A DNA stretch of 64,000 nucleotides from Candidatus Endonucleibacter sp. (ex Gigantidas childressi) (lineage in GTDB: Bacteria; Pseudomonadota; Gammaproteobacteria; Pseudomonadales; Endozoicomonadaceae): the NCBI GenBank assembly GCA_030674875.1, contig JASXSU010000001.1, forward strand, positions 62,001 through 126,000. Direction: 5' to 3'. The notes beneath the pieces were generated by a model. It was given only the letters and a program-made list of their open reading frames with translations, was not told the origin of the DNA and ran no database searches. The first letter of the stretch is position 1. Each line of letters opens with the position of its first letter. Positions 9,105-17,416 of this stretch are shown here, piece after piece. The translations under genes and the position numbers were made by a program.

Positions 9105-9539
9105 ATGGGATCGCAAGGCGGTAGTATTTATACTCAAAAAAAGGATCTAAATAAACAGCTTTTTGCTTGTGATAATAGGGAAGTGGTTGAGATGAAATGG
9201 GCCTGCGATGGTGGCATATATAGGGAGTACTCTGACGAGAGTGATGAAAGAATCTATGGCGAAAATCCTGGCTGCTTTCCTTGTTTAGATAGAGGGTTTG
9301 CTCTTCGTGAGTATTGCTGTAATGGCAAGAACGACTGTGCTGACGGCAGTGATGAAGGCTCGGTTTTTCTTTCTGTTGCTTCTGTTGCTTCTACTGCTAT
9401 CTATACTGCGGTTATTGATATGATGTTTTCTACAGGAGGCTTGATAACAGCTGGAGTTCTAATAGGCTCGGCCTGTACTTTTATGCTTGCAAAGAACAGA
9501 TGTAAAAAAGCACCAAAGTGCCGTTTGCATAGCTTGTAA
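9105..9539 (+). CDS. LDL-receptor class A repeat protein with C-terminal membrane segment
   Basis: This 144-residue protein is unlike ordinary bacterial proteins. Residues 22-52 resemble an LDLa module (FACDNREVVEMKWACDGG, then YSDESDE) lacking one cysteine. Residues 63-92 form a clearer one (CFPCLDRGFALREYCCNGKN, then DCADGSDE). The C-x-D-G-S-D-E signature is the calcium-binding, ligand-binding motif of animal LDL-receptor repeats. A 40-residue hydrophobic stretch (about 94-133) and a basic, cysteine-containing tail suggest a membrane anchor. A further broken repeat lies just upstream, so this is probably a 5'-truncated gene. There is no clear ribosome-binding site at 9105. Host-derived acquisition is plausible but inferred. 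Confidence 0.6.
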   Translation: MGSQGGSIYTQKKDLNKQLFACDNREVVEMKWACDGGIYREYSDESDERIYGENPGCFPCLDRGFALREYCCNGKNDCADGSDEGSVFLSVASVASTAIYTAVIDMMFSTGGLITAGVLIGSACTFMLAKNRCKKAPKCRLHSL

Positions 9540-9729
9540 CCCCTATTACTAAGCCTGTTATTTATCTATGTGGTCTTTGTGGTTATCAATAAGCCTACAC
9601 GAGCAGTAAATATTAGGATAATCAACAGAATGGCACAAAATAGCACGAAAGAGCTATATCTGGTATCGTTGAAGATACTGGATTTTAACATTGTTTTTCT
9701 TTATTCTTCTCTCATGCAAAAAATCACTC

Positions 9730-9755
9730 TCACGTATTGAATTCGCTTGGGTATA
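9730..9755. mobile_element. Possible solitary IS630-type end
   Basis: The segment TATTGAATTCGCTTGGGTAT resembles the right ends of the IS630 remnants at 26591-26611 and 43508-43530 (ATCTTGAAYTNNCTTGGGTA). It abuts the class A repeat that starts at 9752. Only about 20 bp match, so this is tentative. Confidence 0.4.
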
Positions 9756-9930
9756 TACTTGTTATCATTGCATGTATGGAATAGGAGGCAAACGAAGGAA
9801 CCCCATACAGTTTACGAATAGTGTTGTTAGGGTGAGGTTGTTAACTGCTCTCTCTTCCCAATCACTTATTACTCATAAGCTCATGTAGTTTCGCTGTCGT
9901 CTACCCCCACTCTTAATGGTAACTGGTATA
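9752..9930. repeat. Class A palindromic repeat, long composite copy
   Basis: At about 180 bp this is the longest copy. The left part is TATACTTGTTATCATTG with GGAGGCAAACGAAGGAACCC. The right part has GGTTGTTAACTGCTCTC, CCCAATCACTTATTACTC and the end CTTAATGGTAACTGGTATA. It seems to consist of one and a half units, placed upstream of pyrB. Confidence 0.75.
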
Positions 9931-10058
9931 GGTCAGCTCTGTTGATGCTAGTATTGTCATTTATCAGTAGAATATGGAGTAAAGCTCCTTAAAATAGGTA
10001 CGCTTTTTGCTGACTACTAATCTTTGTTCAGAGCAAGGAGGTGCAACAGGTCATACTC

Positions 10059-10982
10059 ATGAAAAATATATTATTTAAAAAAGACATCATCTCCGTATCA
10101 GACCTCAGCCGGAATGCTATAGAGCTGATTCTGAAAACTGCTGCTGAACTAAAACATAAACCTAACCCAATTTTATTGAAAGATAAGGTTATTGCCAGTT
10201 GTTTTTTTGAGCCATCAACCAGAACCCGCCTCTCTTTTGAGGCTTCTATCCAAAAGCTTGGTGGTTCATGTATCGGGTTTGCTGATGACAACAACACGTC
10301 TCTTGCCAAAAAAGGGGAAACCCTTTCAGATACTATCAAGGTCATTAGTTCTTATGTTGACGCTATAGTAATGCGTCACCCACAGGAGGGGTCTGCAAAG
10401 CTAGCTTCGGAATATTCTTCTGTGCCTATTGTAAACGGTGGGGATGGAGCCAATCAACATCCAACTCAGACCTTGTTAGATTTATTCAGTATAAAGGAGT
10501 GTCAGGGAACAATTGACAATATTAATGTAGCCTTGGTTGGTGATTTAAAGTATGGAAGAACCGTTCACTCATTAGTTCAGGCGCTCTCTTTGTTTAATGC
10601 CAGCTTCAGTTTTTTATCTCCCAGTGCTTTAGCCATGCCTAGCTATATTCTTGATGAACTGGACGCCAAAAGAATAAAGTATAGCAAGGCATCTTCTATC
10701 AAAGAAATTGTTACTACGTCTGATATCGTCTACATGACTAGGGTCCAGAAAGAGCGTTTTGATGAAGCTGAATTCAAAGATATTACTACTCGTTACATGC
10801 TAACCAACGAAATCCTGAAAAAAGCTCCTACACATTTGAAAGTACTTCACCCACTACCCAGAATTGATGAAATCAGCGTGGATGTAGACAGCAGCCCCCA
10901 TGCTTACTATTTTCAGCAAGCACAAAATGGCATTTATACCCGCCAAGCATTACTGGCATTGATTCTTAATGAAAATATTTGA
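10059..10982 (+). CDS. pyrB: Aspartate carbamoyltransferase catalytic subunit
   Basis: It catalyses carbamoyl phosphate plus aspartate to N-carbamoylaspartate, the committed step of pyrimidine synthesis. Of the 308 residues, the carbamoyl-phosphate loop is [14 protein letters not shown] (residues 47-60). [16 protein letters not shown], the [12 protein letters not shown] block and HPLPRIDEI are all intact. It is closest to the E. coli (class B) form that normally pairs with a regulatory subunit, yet no pyrI follows it. The start is ATG 10059; AAGGAG lies at 10035-10040, unusually far at 18 nt, and a GTG at 10041 is the alternative. Upstream is a long palindromic repeat. Confidence 0.94.
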   Translation: MKNILFKKDIISVSDLSRNAIELILKTAAELKHKPNPILLKDKVIASCFFEPSTRTRLSFEASIQKLGGSCIGFADDNNTSLAKKGETLSDTIKVISSYVDAIVMRHPQEGSAKLASEYSSVPIVNGGDGANQHPTQTLLDLFSIKECQGTIDNINVALVGDLKYGRTVHSLVQALSLFNASFSFLSPSALAMPSYILDELDAKRIKYSKASSIKEIVTTSDIVYMTRVQKERFDEAEFKDITTRYMLTNEILKKAPTHLKVLHPLPRIDEISVDVDSSPHAYYFQQAQNGIYTRQALLALILNENI

Positions 10983-11060
10983 GGAGATAAAAGCTTCTGA
11001 GAGAAGCCATTTACCAGAGTAGCATTAAGACTAATTCATTGTTGCTGTTATGAAATCACT

Positions 11061-11336
11061 CTATAATCCGTAGGACATCATCCAATTTATAGTGAAATAA
11101 GGATCGAGGCTTATGAAGTTTCTCATGTTTACCAAAGCCTGCTTTATGACGAATTGAGATTGCTTTTCTAGAGTATCCTCATGAATAGTACACAAAGCTC
11201 TACTGCTTACACCTGTTACAAAGTTTCTTGATGTATCATCAAATTCAGGTGCATGCATCATCTTTGTCACGCACTGATGATAGGCATAATAATTACTATT
11301 AAATTTCCGCAGAGCGCGGCGTTGTCTTGTTCCCAC
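11061..11336 (-). CDS. Unrecognised open frame, 91 codons
   Basis: I recognise no family. The frame lies in an 895-bp stretch after pyrB with no other clear gene, has no obvious ribosome-binding site, and its first codons overlap a palindrome. It may be non-coding or a gene remnant. It is listed only because nothing better explains the stretch. Confidence 0.2.
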   Translation of the reverse strand: MGTRQRRALRKFNSNYYAYHQCVTKMMHAPEFDDTSRNFVTGVSSRALCTIHEDTLEKQSQFVIKQALVNMRNFISLDPYFTINWMMSYGL

Positions 11337-11350
11337 GCAGGAGTGGGAAC
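11329..11350. repeat. Short perfect palindrome GTTCCCAC/GTGGGAAC
   Basis: Two 8-base arms (11329-11336 and 11343-11350) flank a 6-base loop. The surrounding GTTGTCTTGTTCCCACGC resembles an inverted repeat that I have seen scattered in other proteobacterial genomes; that recollection is not verified here. No T-run follows, so a terminator role is not supported. Confidence 0.55.
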
Positions 11351-11388
11351 GAGTAAAGGCACTTATTGACCAGAGCCTTATTGGTTAT

Positions 11389-11763
11389 TTACCGATCGCT
11401 TGTTAAGCAGATCTCCCCAGATAAGAGCATGAACTTTCCCTGCGTAACTGCCTCATTTACGGTGGCCGGTAAATCACTTGGCTTCGTTGTCTTGTGCCAA
11501 CTAGCCTTCAGCCTACGCCTAGTATGATGTTCTTGTTCATCAGCTCGCAGTTTTGCTAGCGGCTTGACCGCCAAGGATGGCGGGAATGCAGGTTTTGCAG
11601 GAGCAAAAAACTGCCCTTCAGACACAACCTCGCGGTAGCGCCCTTGCCATTCGCTAGTAGTTAACATATAATAACGGTTTGTCGCTAAAGACGGTGATCT
11701 TCCTACAGAGGACTTCCACCTCATTAGTTCATGCCCATGCTGGGCGTACACAAGGCGCTGCAC
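11389..11763 (-). CDS. Unrecognised open frame, 124 codons, higher G+C than surroundings
   Basis: The product has no motif I can name. It is rich in Arg, Lys and Ala, with a tract FFAPAKPAFPPSLAVKPLAK near residue 52. The base composition is visibly richer in G+C than the flanking DNA, suggesting foreign origin or a remnant of a mobile gene. No Shine-Dalgarno sequence was found at the first ATG. It could be a fragment of a longer decayed frame. Low confidence that it is translated. Confidence 0.28.
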   Translation of the reverse strand: MQRLVYAQHGHELMRWKSSVGRSPSLATNRYYMLTTSEWQGRYREVVSEGQFFAPAKPAFPPSLAVKPLAKLRADEQEHHTRRRLKASWHKTTKPSDLPATVNEAVTQGKFMLLSGEICLTSDR

Positions 11764-11877
11764 CTTACCGCTATTCCGCTACTCTCCATAGAGGCAGGTG
11801 AGCTTGGTCATTATGTGCAATGCAAGCTACGTAATAGACACTTAATGTATTATTAACAAAATTTAAAGGAGATATTT

Positions 11878-11982
11878 ATGGCAAAAGGTCAAGATTCAAA
11901 AAAGGCAATTAAAAAGAAGCCTGAAAAAACAATGAAAGAAAAACGAAAAGAAAAAAAGGAAAAAAAGGAAAAAGGCCGATAA
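11878..11982 (+). CDS. Lysine-rich 34-residue protein
   Basis: This tiny gene begins MAKGQDSKKAIKKKPEKTMK and continues as alternating Lys/Glu/Arg to a stop at 11982. The ribosome-binding site AAAGGAG sits 7 nt before the ATG, one of the strongest in the window, which argues that it is real. Similar short MxKGQDxKK proteins exist as conserved hypotheticals in other bacteria; their function is unknown to me. The extreme charge suggests nucleic-acid or ribosome binding, but that is inference. Confidence 0.65.
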   Translation: MAKGQDSKKAIKKKPEKTMKEKRKEKKEKKEKGR

Positions 11983-13023
11983 AACACATGTGTAGGTTCC
12001 TAGTAAAATATTGCTGAATTTACATGAAATAAATACATAATAAGTCTGTCAACAGTACCCACTTGAAACTGAAAACTGGACTTCACTGACCTTCAGCTTG
12101 TTACAGATTTTTTGTAGCAAGAATTAAGTAATTAGAATGTAAATAGCACAAGGTATTTTTTATATATTGAATTGAAGATTATTTATTGGAAATAATTTTA
12201 AAGATTAAAAACGTCAAGTCTTTTGATGGTTTACACATAACAATAACGTCCAAGGGATTTGCTTAAAGGAGAGTCAGAATTTAGGTGCAATTGAATCATC
12301 AAAAAAGACAGGGCACGAATCATATTCATTGCACAGTGTGTAATGGCCTTACTGCGTAGCCGTTCCACTAATGTTATGATTGAATAAAAGAGACATTAAC
12401 ATATTTGCAGATTGTGACTGGCTTGTCTTACACATAAAAACGACTACTGACCTTTACTTCCCAGTGGTGTTTTGTTATCATCCATGCTGTGTTAGATGCA
12501 AGAGATAAAAAAAGCGGTACAGCCTTAGTATTCTAAAATATGGATAGAAGGACGGTAGTGTGTTTGGGTGCATTAAGATCCCTCCCCTTTACAACACTCT
12601 ACCCTCAACAGTCAAGGTATACGCTTACCAAAATGGTGCTCACATAGATATGTATCTGCGGCATGACAAGTCATTTTTTTTTGGCATTTTATGAATGGTA
12701 TTGGTTGGCCAATTGGGTAATATAGGTGAAAAATAGGTATTCATTCAGAGTATATATGGGTAACCACATGAATATACTATAAAATGTCTGAATTACATCG
12801 AGATATTTAGTGGTCTATGATATAGTTATGCTAGACTAGGTTAATGGAATAATTACGAGAATTAATAAGATCAAAAATCTAACAAATTCCTGTTATCTAC
12901 ACAAAAATGCACGCAGATTTCAGAGTCTAATTTAATCTGATCGTCTAGCGTTTTTGCGCCGTTGAGAAAGACGTTATATATCAACTTTACGCCTCTTTTG
13001 AGTATTTATTAAGGAATCTAGCA
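11983..13023. other. 1.04-kb stretch without a recognisable gene
   Basis: No convincing open frame, tRNA or IS fragment was found. The DNA is A+T-rich with many stops in all frames. It directly precedes the DUF3419 operon on the plus strand, so the 3' end should contain its promoter. A weak candidate is TTGCGC (12954-12959), a 16-bp gap and TATATA (12976-12981). The rest may be decayed coding DNA or a long leader. Confidence 0.5.
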
Positions 13024-13989
13024 TTGAAAAATAATTTTGTTCAATTTGCGGTTACTCGCGAAGATCCTTTAGCTGCAATTGAGTTAGTCAAACAATTTTC
13101 GGTAAAACGCTTATTAATGATAGCTTCTGGAGGCTGTTGTGCTTTTTCTCTTAAGTCTGTTTTTCCAGAGCTTGATATTCATTTACTAGATGCAAACGCG
13201 CAACAAATCCATTTGGTTAAATCTAAGATTACAGTGTTAAAACAGAAATCTAATCATAATGAACGATTTAATATTAATAACGACGATCCGAAAGGTTTAA
13301 ATGCCTGCGGTAATTTTGAGTCTTTGTTTCGAGGATTCAGATTGTTTTTATATGAGTTTGTTACTGAGCATAAGGAAGTACAAGATTTTTTTAATGGTGA
13401 TATAGCACAAGATAACTATTTATCAAAACTTAGATTGAATCCTTATTGGATTGTTGCTTTTGATATGTTCTTTTCTGATGTACTACTAAATACTATGTTT
13501 GGTCCAGAAGTAACTCAGCATGCAGAAAAAAACAGTTATTCAATCTATTTTCGAAAAGCTTTTGAAACAGGGATGACACGAGAAGATTATATGAACAACT
13601 ATTTTCTCCATCACGTATTTCTAGGTTACTATCTTGATCGCTATGAAGCACTACCACAATATTTACAATCTCCTCCCTCAAATACTAACTTCAAATTTAT
13701 TAATAATACGCTAGTACAAATGGATAGTTTTGCTGGTTATGATCTCATCGATCTATCTAACATATTCGATTGGATGGCTGACGAAACAATTGATACTATA
13801 TGCAAGAAAATCTCGCAACAAAGTAAAACAGGTACTATTGTAATTTTCCGACAGCTAAATAATCAGCGAGAATGGTCTAAAAGATTTACTCACGGTTTTG
13901 AATACGACAAAACGCTTTCTAATAAACTCCATACATTTTCCAGAGACTTATTTTATAATAAGCTATGTATTTGTATTAAAAAAAAGTAA
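13024..13989 (+). CDS. DUF3419 (BtaA-like) S-adenosylmethionine 3-amino-3-carboxypropyl transferase
   Basis: First gene of a three-gene operon. DUF3419 proteins move the 3-amino-3-carboxypropyl group of S-adenosylmethionine to an acceptor; BtaA uses diacylglycerol to start betaine-lipid synthesis. Visible family features are the N-terminal FAVTREDP (residues 8-15), the SAM-binding glycine motif LMIASGGCC (31-39), the acidic strand-end HLLDANAQQ (53-61), and the late FYNKLCICIKKK resembling the family's C-terminal strand. The 321 residues are a little short of BtaA (about 400). The start is TTG 13024, with AAGGAA about 8 nt upstream. The substrate is unknown: no btaB-like methyltransferase is adjacent, so a small-molecule acceptor is equally possible. 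Strikingly A+T-rich. Confidence 0.8.
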   Translation: MKNNFVQFAVTREDPLAAIELVKQFSVKRLLMIASGGCCAFSLKSVFPELDIHLLDANAQQIHLVKSKITVLKQKSNHNERFNINNDDPKGLNACGNFESLFRGFRLFLYEFVTEHKEVQDFFNGDIAQDNYLSKLRLNPYWIVAFDMFFSDVLLNTMFGPEVTQHAEKNSYSIYFRKAFETGMTREDYMNNYFLHHVFLGYYLDRYEALPQYLQSPPSNTNFKFINNTLVQMDSFAGYDLIDLSNIFDWMADETIDTICKKISQQSKTGTIVIFRQLNNQREWSKRFTHGFEYDKTLSNKLHTFSRDLFYNKLCICIKKK

Positions 13990-13993
13990 CTGT

Positions 13994-14719
13994 ATGATTA
14001 ACATGAACAAAAAAATTGATTTTGAAACCACTCTATTAGATGTTGTCGATAGTATGTTACATGATTGTGGTTACCATTTTAATCCGTACTTTATAAAATT
14101 AAAAGAAAAAGAATTTTGTAAGTGTGACTTTGTAGAAACACAAATTCAATTTCTTTTCGCTGTTGAATTTTTTTCTAAACCTATGGCTGTGTTATCAGCA
14201 AAGATACCTGAATCTGAGTTTCGCATAGAAATTGTACGTAATGTGTGGGAAGAACATGGTGAGGGTGACTTAGCTAAAAGTCACTCTAAGACTTTTCGGG
14301 AATTGTTGAAAAAATTGGATAGTATAAGCGAAAATCAGATAGATAAACGTATCCTTAGTCCTGATGTTAGAATTTTTAATACTGCATTAATTGGAGCCTG
14401 TTCTTGGGACGATTATTTAATCGGTGTGGGAGTAATGGGGATAATTGAACGTATGTTCTGTGATATTTCTGTCTGGCTAGGTGAAGGGATTGTACATAAT
14501 GACTGGCTACGTGAGGTTGATATGCTTCATTACAATATACATAAATCCTTGGATATTAAACATTCTCAGGATTTTTTTGATGTGCTTCAACCAAGCTGGA
14601 ACAAAACTGAAGAAGGTAATTATAAAATTAAACAAGGGTTATCTATGGGAGCCACCATGTTTAATAATTTATATGGGAATTTATATAAAAATAGAATGAA
14701 AATATTCATAAAGAGATAA
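13994..14719 (+). CDS. Haem-oxygenase-like di-iron oxidase (iron-containing redox enzyme family)
   Basis: Second gene of the operon, 241 residues from ATG 13994, only 4 bp after the first gene (ATG 14003 is an alternative). It has the full ligand pattern of haem-oxygenase-like di-iron oxidases: Glu90 and His97 within EEHGEGDLAKSH, Glu152 in GIIERMF, then His183, Asp187 and His190 in HKSLDIKH, with the family's 4- and 3-residue spacings. Members carry out oxidative C-C cleavage, N-oxygenation or decarboxylative desaturation of amino or fatty acids in natural-product pathways. Which of these applies cannot be told from sequence. Intact ligands and no disruption argue for an active enzyme. Confidence 0.82.
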   Translation: MINMNKKIDFETTLLDVVDSMLHDCGYHFNPYFIKLKEKEFCKCDFVETQIQFLFAVEFFSKPMAVLSAKIPESEFRIEIVRNVWEEHGEGDLAKSHSKTFRELLKKLDSISENQIDKRILSPDVRIFNTALIGACSWDDYLIGVGVMGIIERMFCDISVWLGEGIVHNDWLREVDMLHYNIHKSLDIKHSQDFFDVLQPSWNKTEEGNYKIKQGLSMGATMFNNLYGNLYKNRMKIFIKR

Positions 14720-14724
14720 AGGCT

Positions 14725-15519
14725 ATGGAGTTTTTTCAAATCAATTTTTTAAATAAACAGTTGTATAATCAAGCGCTTTTAGAGTTTGAGTATAGTTTTT
14801 GCTATCCATTGGGGACTGACACTTTTAAAATTGTTCATGGTCAGGATTATTTCGATTTTTTTGAACGTATGGGGCAGCTATATTATTCTGGTTTTCAAAA
14901 AAATGATGTAATCATTGCCGCCAGTGCAGGTGTGAGACGATTTTTAAATACTAAATATTGTTGGTATTTATGTGATTTAAAAATAAACCCTACTTACCAA
15001 GGGCGCTTTATTACCGCTAAACTCTTACGAAGAGGCATTTTATCCCATAAGTATGATAATCAAAGAGCTTATGGTATTTCAATGAATGATGCGAGTAATA
15101 AATCTACACCAATCATTGATATTTTGAAAAATAGCAAAGAAAAAACCTTTAAAAAAGGCCCACTTCTTAATATATATTCTCTTGATTTTTATTCTCTTAA
15201 AAAAATCAGTGATAGATTAGAGGCTATTAATGGCTCTATTCGATATATTTCTTTGCAAGGTGTAAAAGATATTGTTTTACAGAGTAATGGTCAAAGAATG
15301 AATTTAATCCATTTGGATTTTCCACCATATCGTAATGATGCAGTTAATCACGTTAAACCACCTGATCCAAATGCAGTTTATATGTTTTGTACTATTCAAG
15401 GAAGTATTATTCACAAGCTGTTGCAACAAGAAAAAATCACAGTCAATGCAACAGCGACAATAATTCATTGCGGTATGGATGATTGGGACTGGTCTTTTAT
15501 TAGAACCTATGAAATTTAA
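14725..15519 (+). CDS. GNAT-family N-acyltransferase
   Basis: Third gene of the operon, 264 residues, starting 5 bp after the second gene with AAAGG upstream of ATG 14725. The acetyl-CoA-binding segment is seen at residues 82-105: LCDLKINPTYQGRFITAKLL, a GNAT motif A with YQGRFIT in place of the usual Q/RxxGxG/A. The N-terminal half has the expected strand-helix layout (FYDFFERMG-like); the C-terminal 120 residues are unrecognised and may form a second substrate domain. Co-location predicts acyl transfer to the amino group produced by the upstream aminocarboxypropyl transferase or its oxidised product. The donor (acetyl or longer acyl) is unknown. Confidence 0.68.
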   Translation: MEFFQINFLNKQLYNQALLEFEYSFCYPLGTDTFKIVHGQDYFDFFERMGQLYYSGFQKNDVIIAASAGVRRFLNTKYCWYLCDLKINPTYQGRFITAKLLRRGILSHKYDNQRAYGISMNDASNKSTPIIDILKNSKEKTFKKGPLLNIYSLDFYSLKKISDRLEAINGSIRYISLQGVKDIVLQSNGQRMNLIHLDFPPYRNDAVNHVKPPDPNAVYMFCTIQGSIIHKLLQQEKITVNATATIIHCGMDDWDWSFIRTYEI

Positions 15520-15690
15520 GGAAAAATATTGACATTTTTTTAATAATAAGGTGCTTATTTTAGCCCAAAAAAAGATTGGTTAGATAATAAGTTATAAGAT
15601 CAGGCGCTACCAGAAAAAAGCACTGTGAATATGTCCGTATAGGCTTCCCTGCTGCAAATACTTTTTCTAAAAACACCTGAATCTTTCACT

Positions 15691-15732
15691 CTTCTACCTA
15701 GTCAAGTGATGCACTTCAGATTTGAATCCGCG
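15691..15732. mobile_element. Solitary left end of an IS30-type element
   Basis: It contains CTTCTACCTAGTCAAGTGAT followed by GCACTTCAGATTTGAATCCG, the reverse complement of the element ends at 23827 and 25192. No transposase is attached. It lies about 170 bp after the three-gene operon. Confidence 0.75.
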
Positions 15733-15866
15733 TCATTTGAGAGTCATCTGCTTGTAGGCTGTAGCACTCACACAACAAACCAAATGATCACATACAGTCG
15801 GCTATAACTGAATCACACTAAGCCCCCCCCAGAAAACTCGTTTTTTCTGCGCGCAACATTGGCGAT

Positions 15867-16025
15867 TATACCCGTTACAATTGAAGGACTGAGGAATGGA
15901 GCAAACGAGCGAAGTCCTATAAGCCTTGAGGCCCCCATGATCCTACGACTACAAGTAGCTGATTGGGGTAAAAGTAACCACCCCCCACACGTTGCCTTTC
16001 CCTGTCTTTCAAGGGGGATTGGTAT
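15867..16025. repeat. Class A palindromic repeat, long copy
   Basis: The left end TATACCCGTTACAATTGAAG has one mismatch. The core includes GAGCAAACGAGCGAAGTCC and GCTGATTGGGGT with a duplicated tract, and the right end is CTTTCAAGGGGGATTGGTAT. It sits between the operon above and a convergent minus-strand gene. Confidence 0.8.
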
Positions 16026-16040
16026 AGGCTTTATACCCCT

Positions 16041-17183
16041 CTAGTTCTTCGGTAATCCACTTATAGGTACAGCAACGCATGTATTGCGATTTCCAGCCCA
16101 TTTCAACCGCATACACACTAAGTGTCTCCGCATCAGATGCTTGGCATCCTTGATAATGCTACAGCGAACCACCATTGATAACCTAACAGCGCTGTACTTT
16201 CTCTCCTGCCTAGAGTGCACTATCATTGTATTATCTTTTCTTACCATCGATTGGTCGACAATATATCCACTACCCGTGAAGCCATTGAGTTCTATCAGAG
16301 GCTCTACGCGACTCTTTGCAGACACCTTCGTATAGCCCATCCCCCAACCACAGTACCGCACGAAAGAAGACTCAGTTTCATAAGATGGCGATCTGTCTCT
16401 TATTCCTCCTTGCGAGCCATAGTAAAGATCTTCTTGCTCTTTGGGAATTAGTCCTAACAAGATTTTTGCATATTGCCTGTCAAACATTTCAGGGGGGGGA
16501 GTCGTATGTAGTACAGCAAAACCAATAAAATCAGGGTTGCTTGGAGTATCTGCCCACCAATCTCTATGCCAGTATAGAGGCCATTTAGACGCGGAGTCAT
16601 CATGACAAAATTCGATCGTTAGGTCCAGATTCTTTTCATCAGAATGCTTACTCATATTTTCAGCTATTTTGCTAAGAATGCCATAAAGTTCAGGAGAGAT
16701 TTTTAAATCTTCCTTGTTTTCCTTAGGTTCTCTAATTATGTCATAATTATCATAATACTCATCTAAATTATCATACGGCCTTTCAACTTTTTCTGTGCAT
16801 TTTTCATAATCCTTATATCTACAGTCGTCATTTATCCTTTTAATTACTTGATCTCTCACATCAGGAAATGATAATGCACAATAGCTCATCTCTCCACCTA
16901 ATACCAAAGCACTGAAAGCAGCACATGTTTCACCCTCATGCGCACTGTCCGTAGAATGTAGATACGTGCCATTTTTTTTCAGCCACGATGTAATCAATTC
17001 AATATTTTCATCAGTCACACCGTATGCAAGTTTATTAAATTCACCTTCTCCAGCAGAATAAGCAGAACACTTTAACTGATCAGCTATATTTTCAAATTTT
17101 TCTGGCTCAGGCTGCCTATGAGCAAAAGCAACAAAACATATTGCACCCAATAAAAAACCTACAACTTTAATTAACTTACTCAT
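16041..17183 (-). CDS. Unknown secreted protein with disrupted C-terminal region
   Basis: The frame has 380 codons. Residues 1-21 form a typical signal peptide (MSKLIKVVGFLLGAICFVAF), so export is expected. The mature part has many cysteines and a Trp-rich stretch (LYWHRDWWADTPSNPDFIGF, then AVLHTTPPPEMF) that I cannot assign. From about residue 320 the sequence becomes basic and unlike the rest, while other minus-strand frames read ALLGYQWWFAVALSRMPS (around 16150-16210) and DAETLSVYAVEMGWKSQYMR (around 16070-16140). I infer two frameshifts near the 3' end, so this may be a recent pseudogene. A repeat lies immediately downstream. Confidence 0.5.
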   Translation of the reverse strand: MSKLIKVVGFLLGAICFVAFAHRQPEPEKFENIADQLKCSAYSAGEGEFNKLAYGVTDENIELITSWLKKNGTYLHSTDSAHEGETCAAFSALVLGGEMSYCALSFPDVRDQVIKRINDDCRYKDYEKCTEKVERPYDNLDEYYDNYDIIREPKENKEDLKISPELYGILSKIAENMSKHSDEKNLDLTIEFCHDDSASKWPLYWHRDWWADTPSNPDFIGFAVLHTTPPPEMFDRQYAKILLGLIPKEQEDLYYGSQGGIRDRSPSYETESSFVRYCGWGMGYTKVSAKSRVEPLIELNGFTGSGYIVDQSMVRKDNTMIVHSRQERKYSAVRLSMVVRCSIIKDAKHLMRRHLVCMRLKWAGNRNTCVAVPISGLPKN

Positions 17184-17416
17184 AATATTTTTTCATCTAC
17201 CATTTCCTATTTGAATAAACATTATTCTCTAACGAAAACAACACCTGCCATTATAAAACCACAACATATATTTTAATGATTACAAACAGCTCAGCATGAT
17301 TCAAGCATAATACACCACTTTAAAAAACTTGAACCATAGCACTAAAAATAGACCATATGCAAGTTAATAGAAAATCAAGCTCGTGATATCTTTGCACTAA
17401 CCACCCCATCCTTGTT

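Noticed and set aside
10993-11007. Hairpin GCTTCT/AGAAGC after pyrB as a terminator
   Set aside because: The stem is short and not followed by a run of T, so intrinsic termination is not supported.
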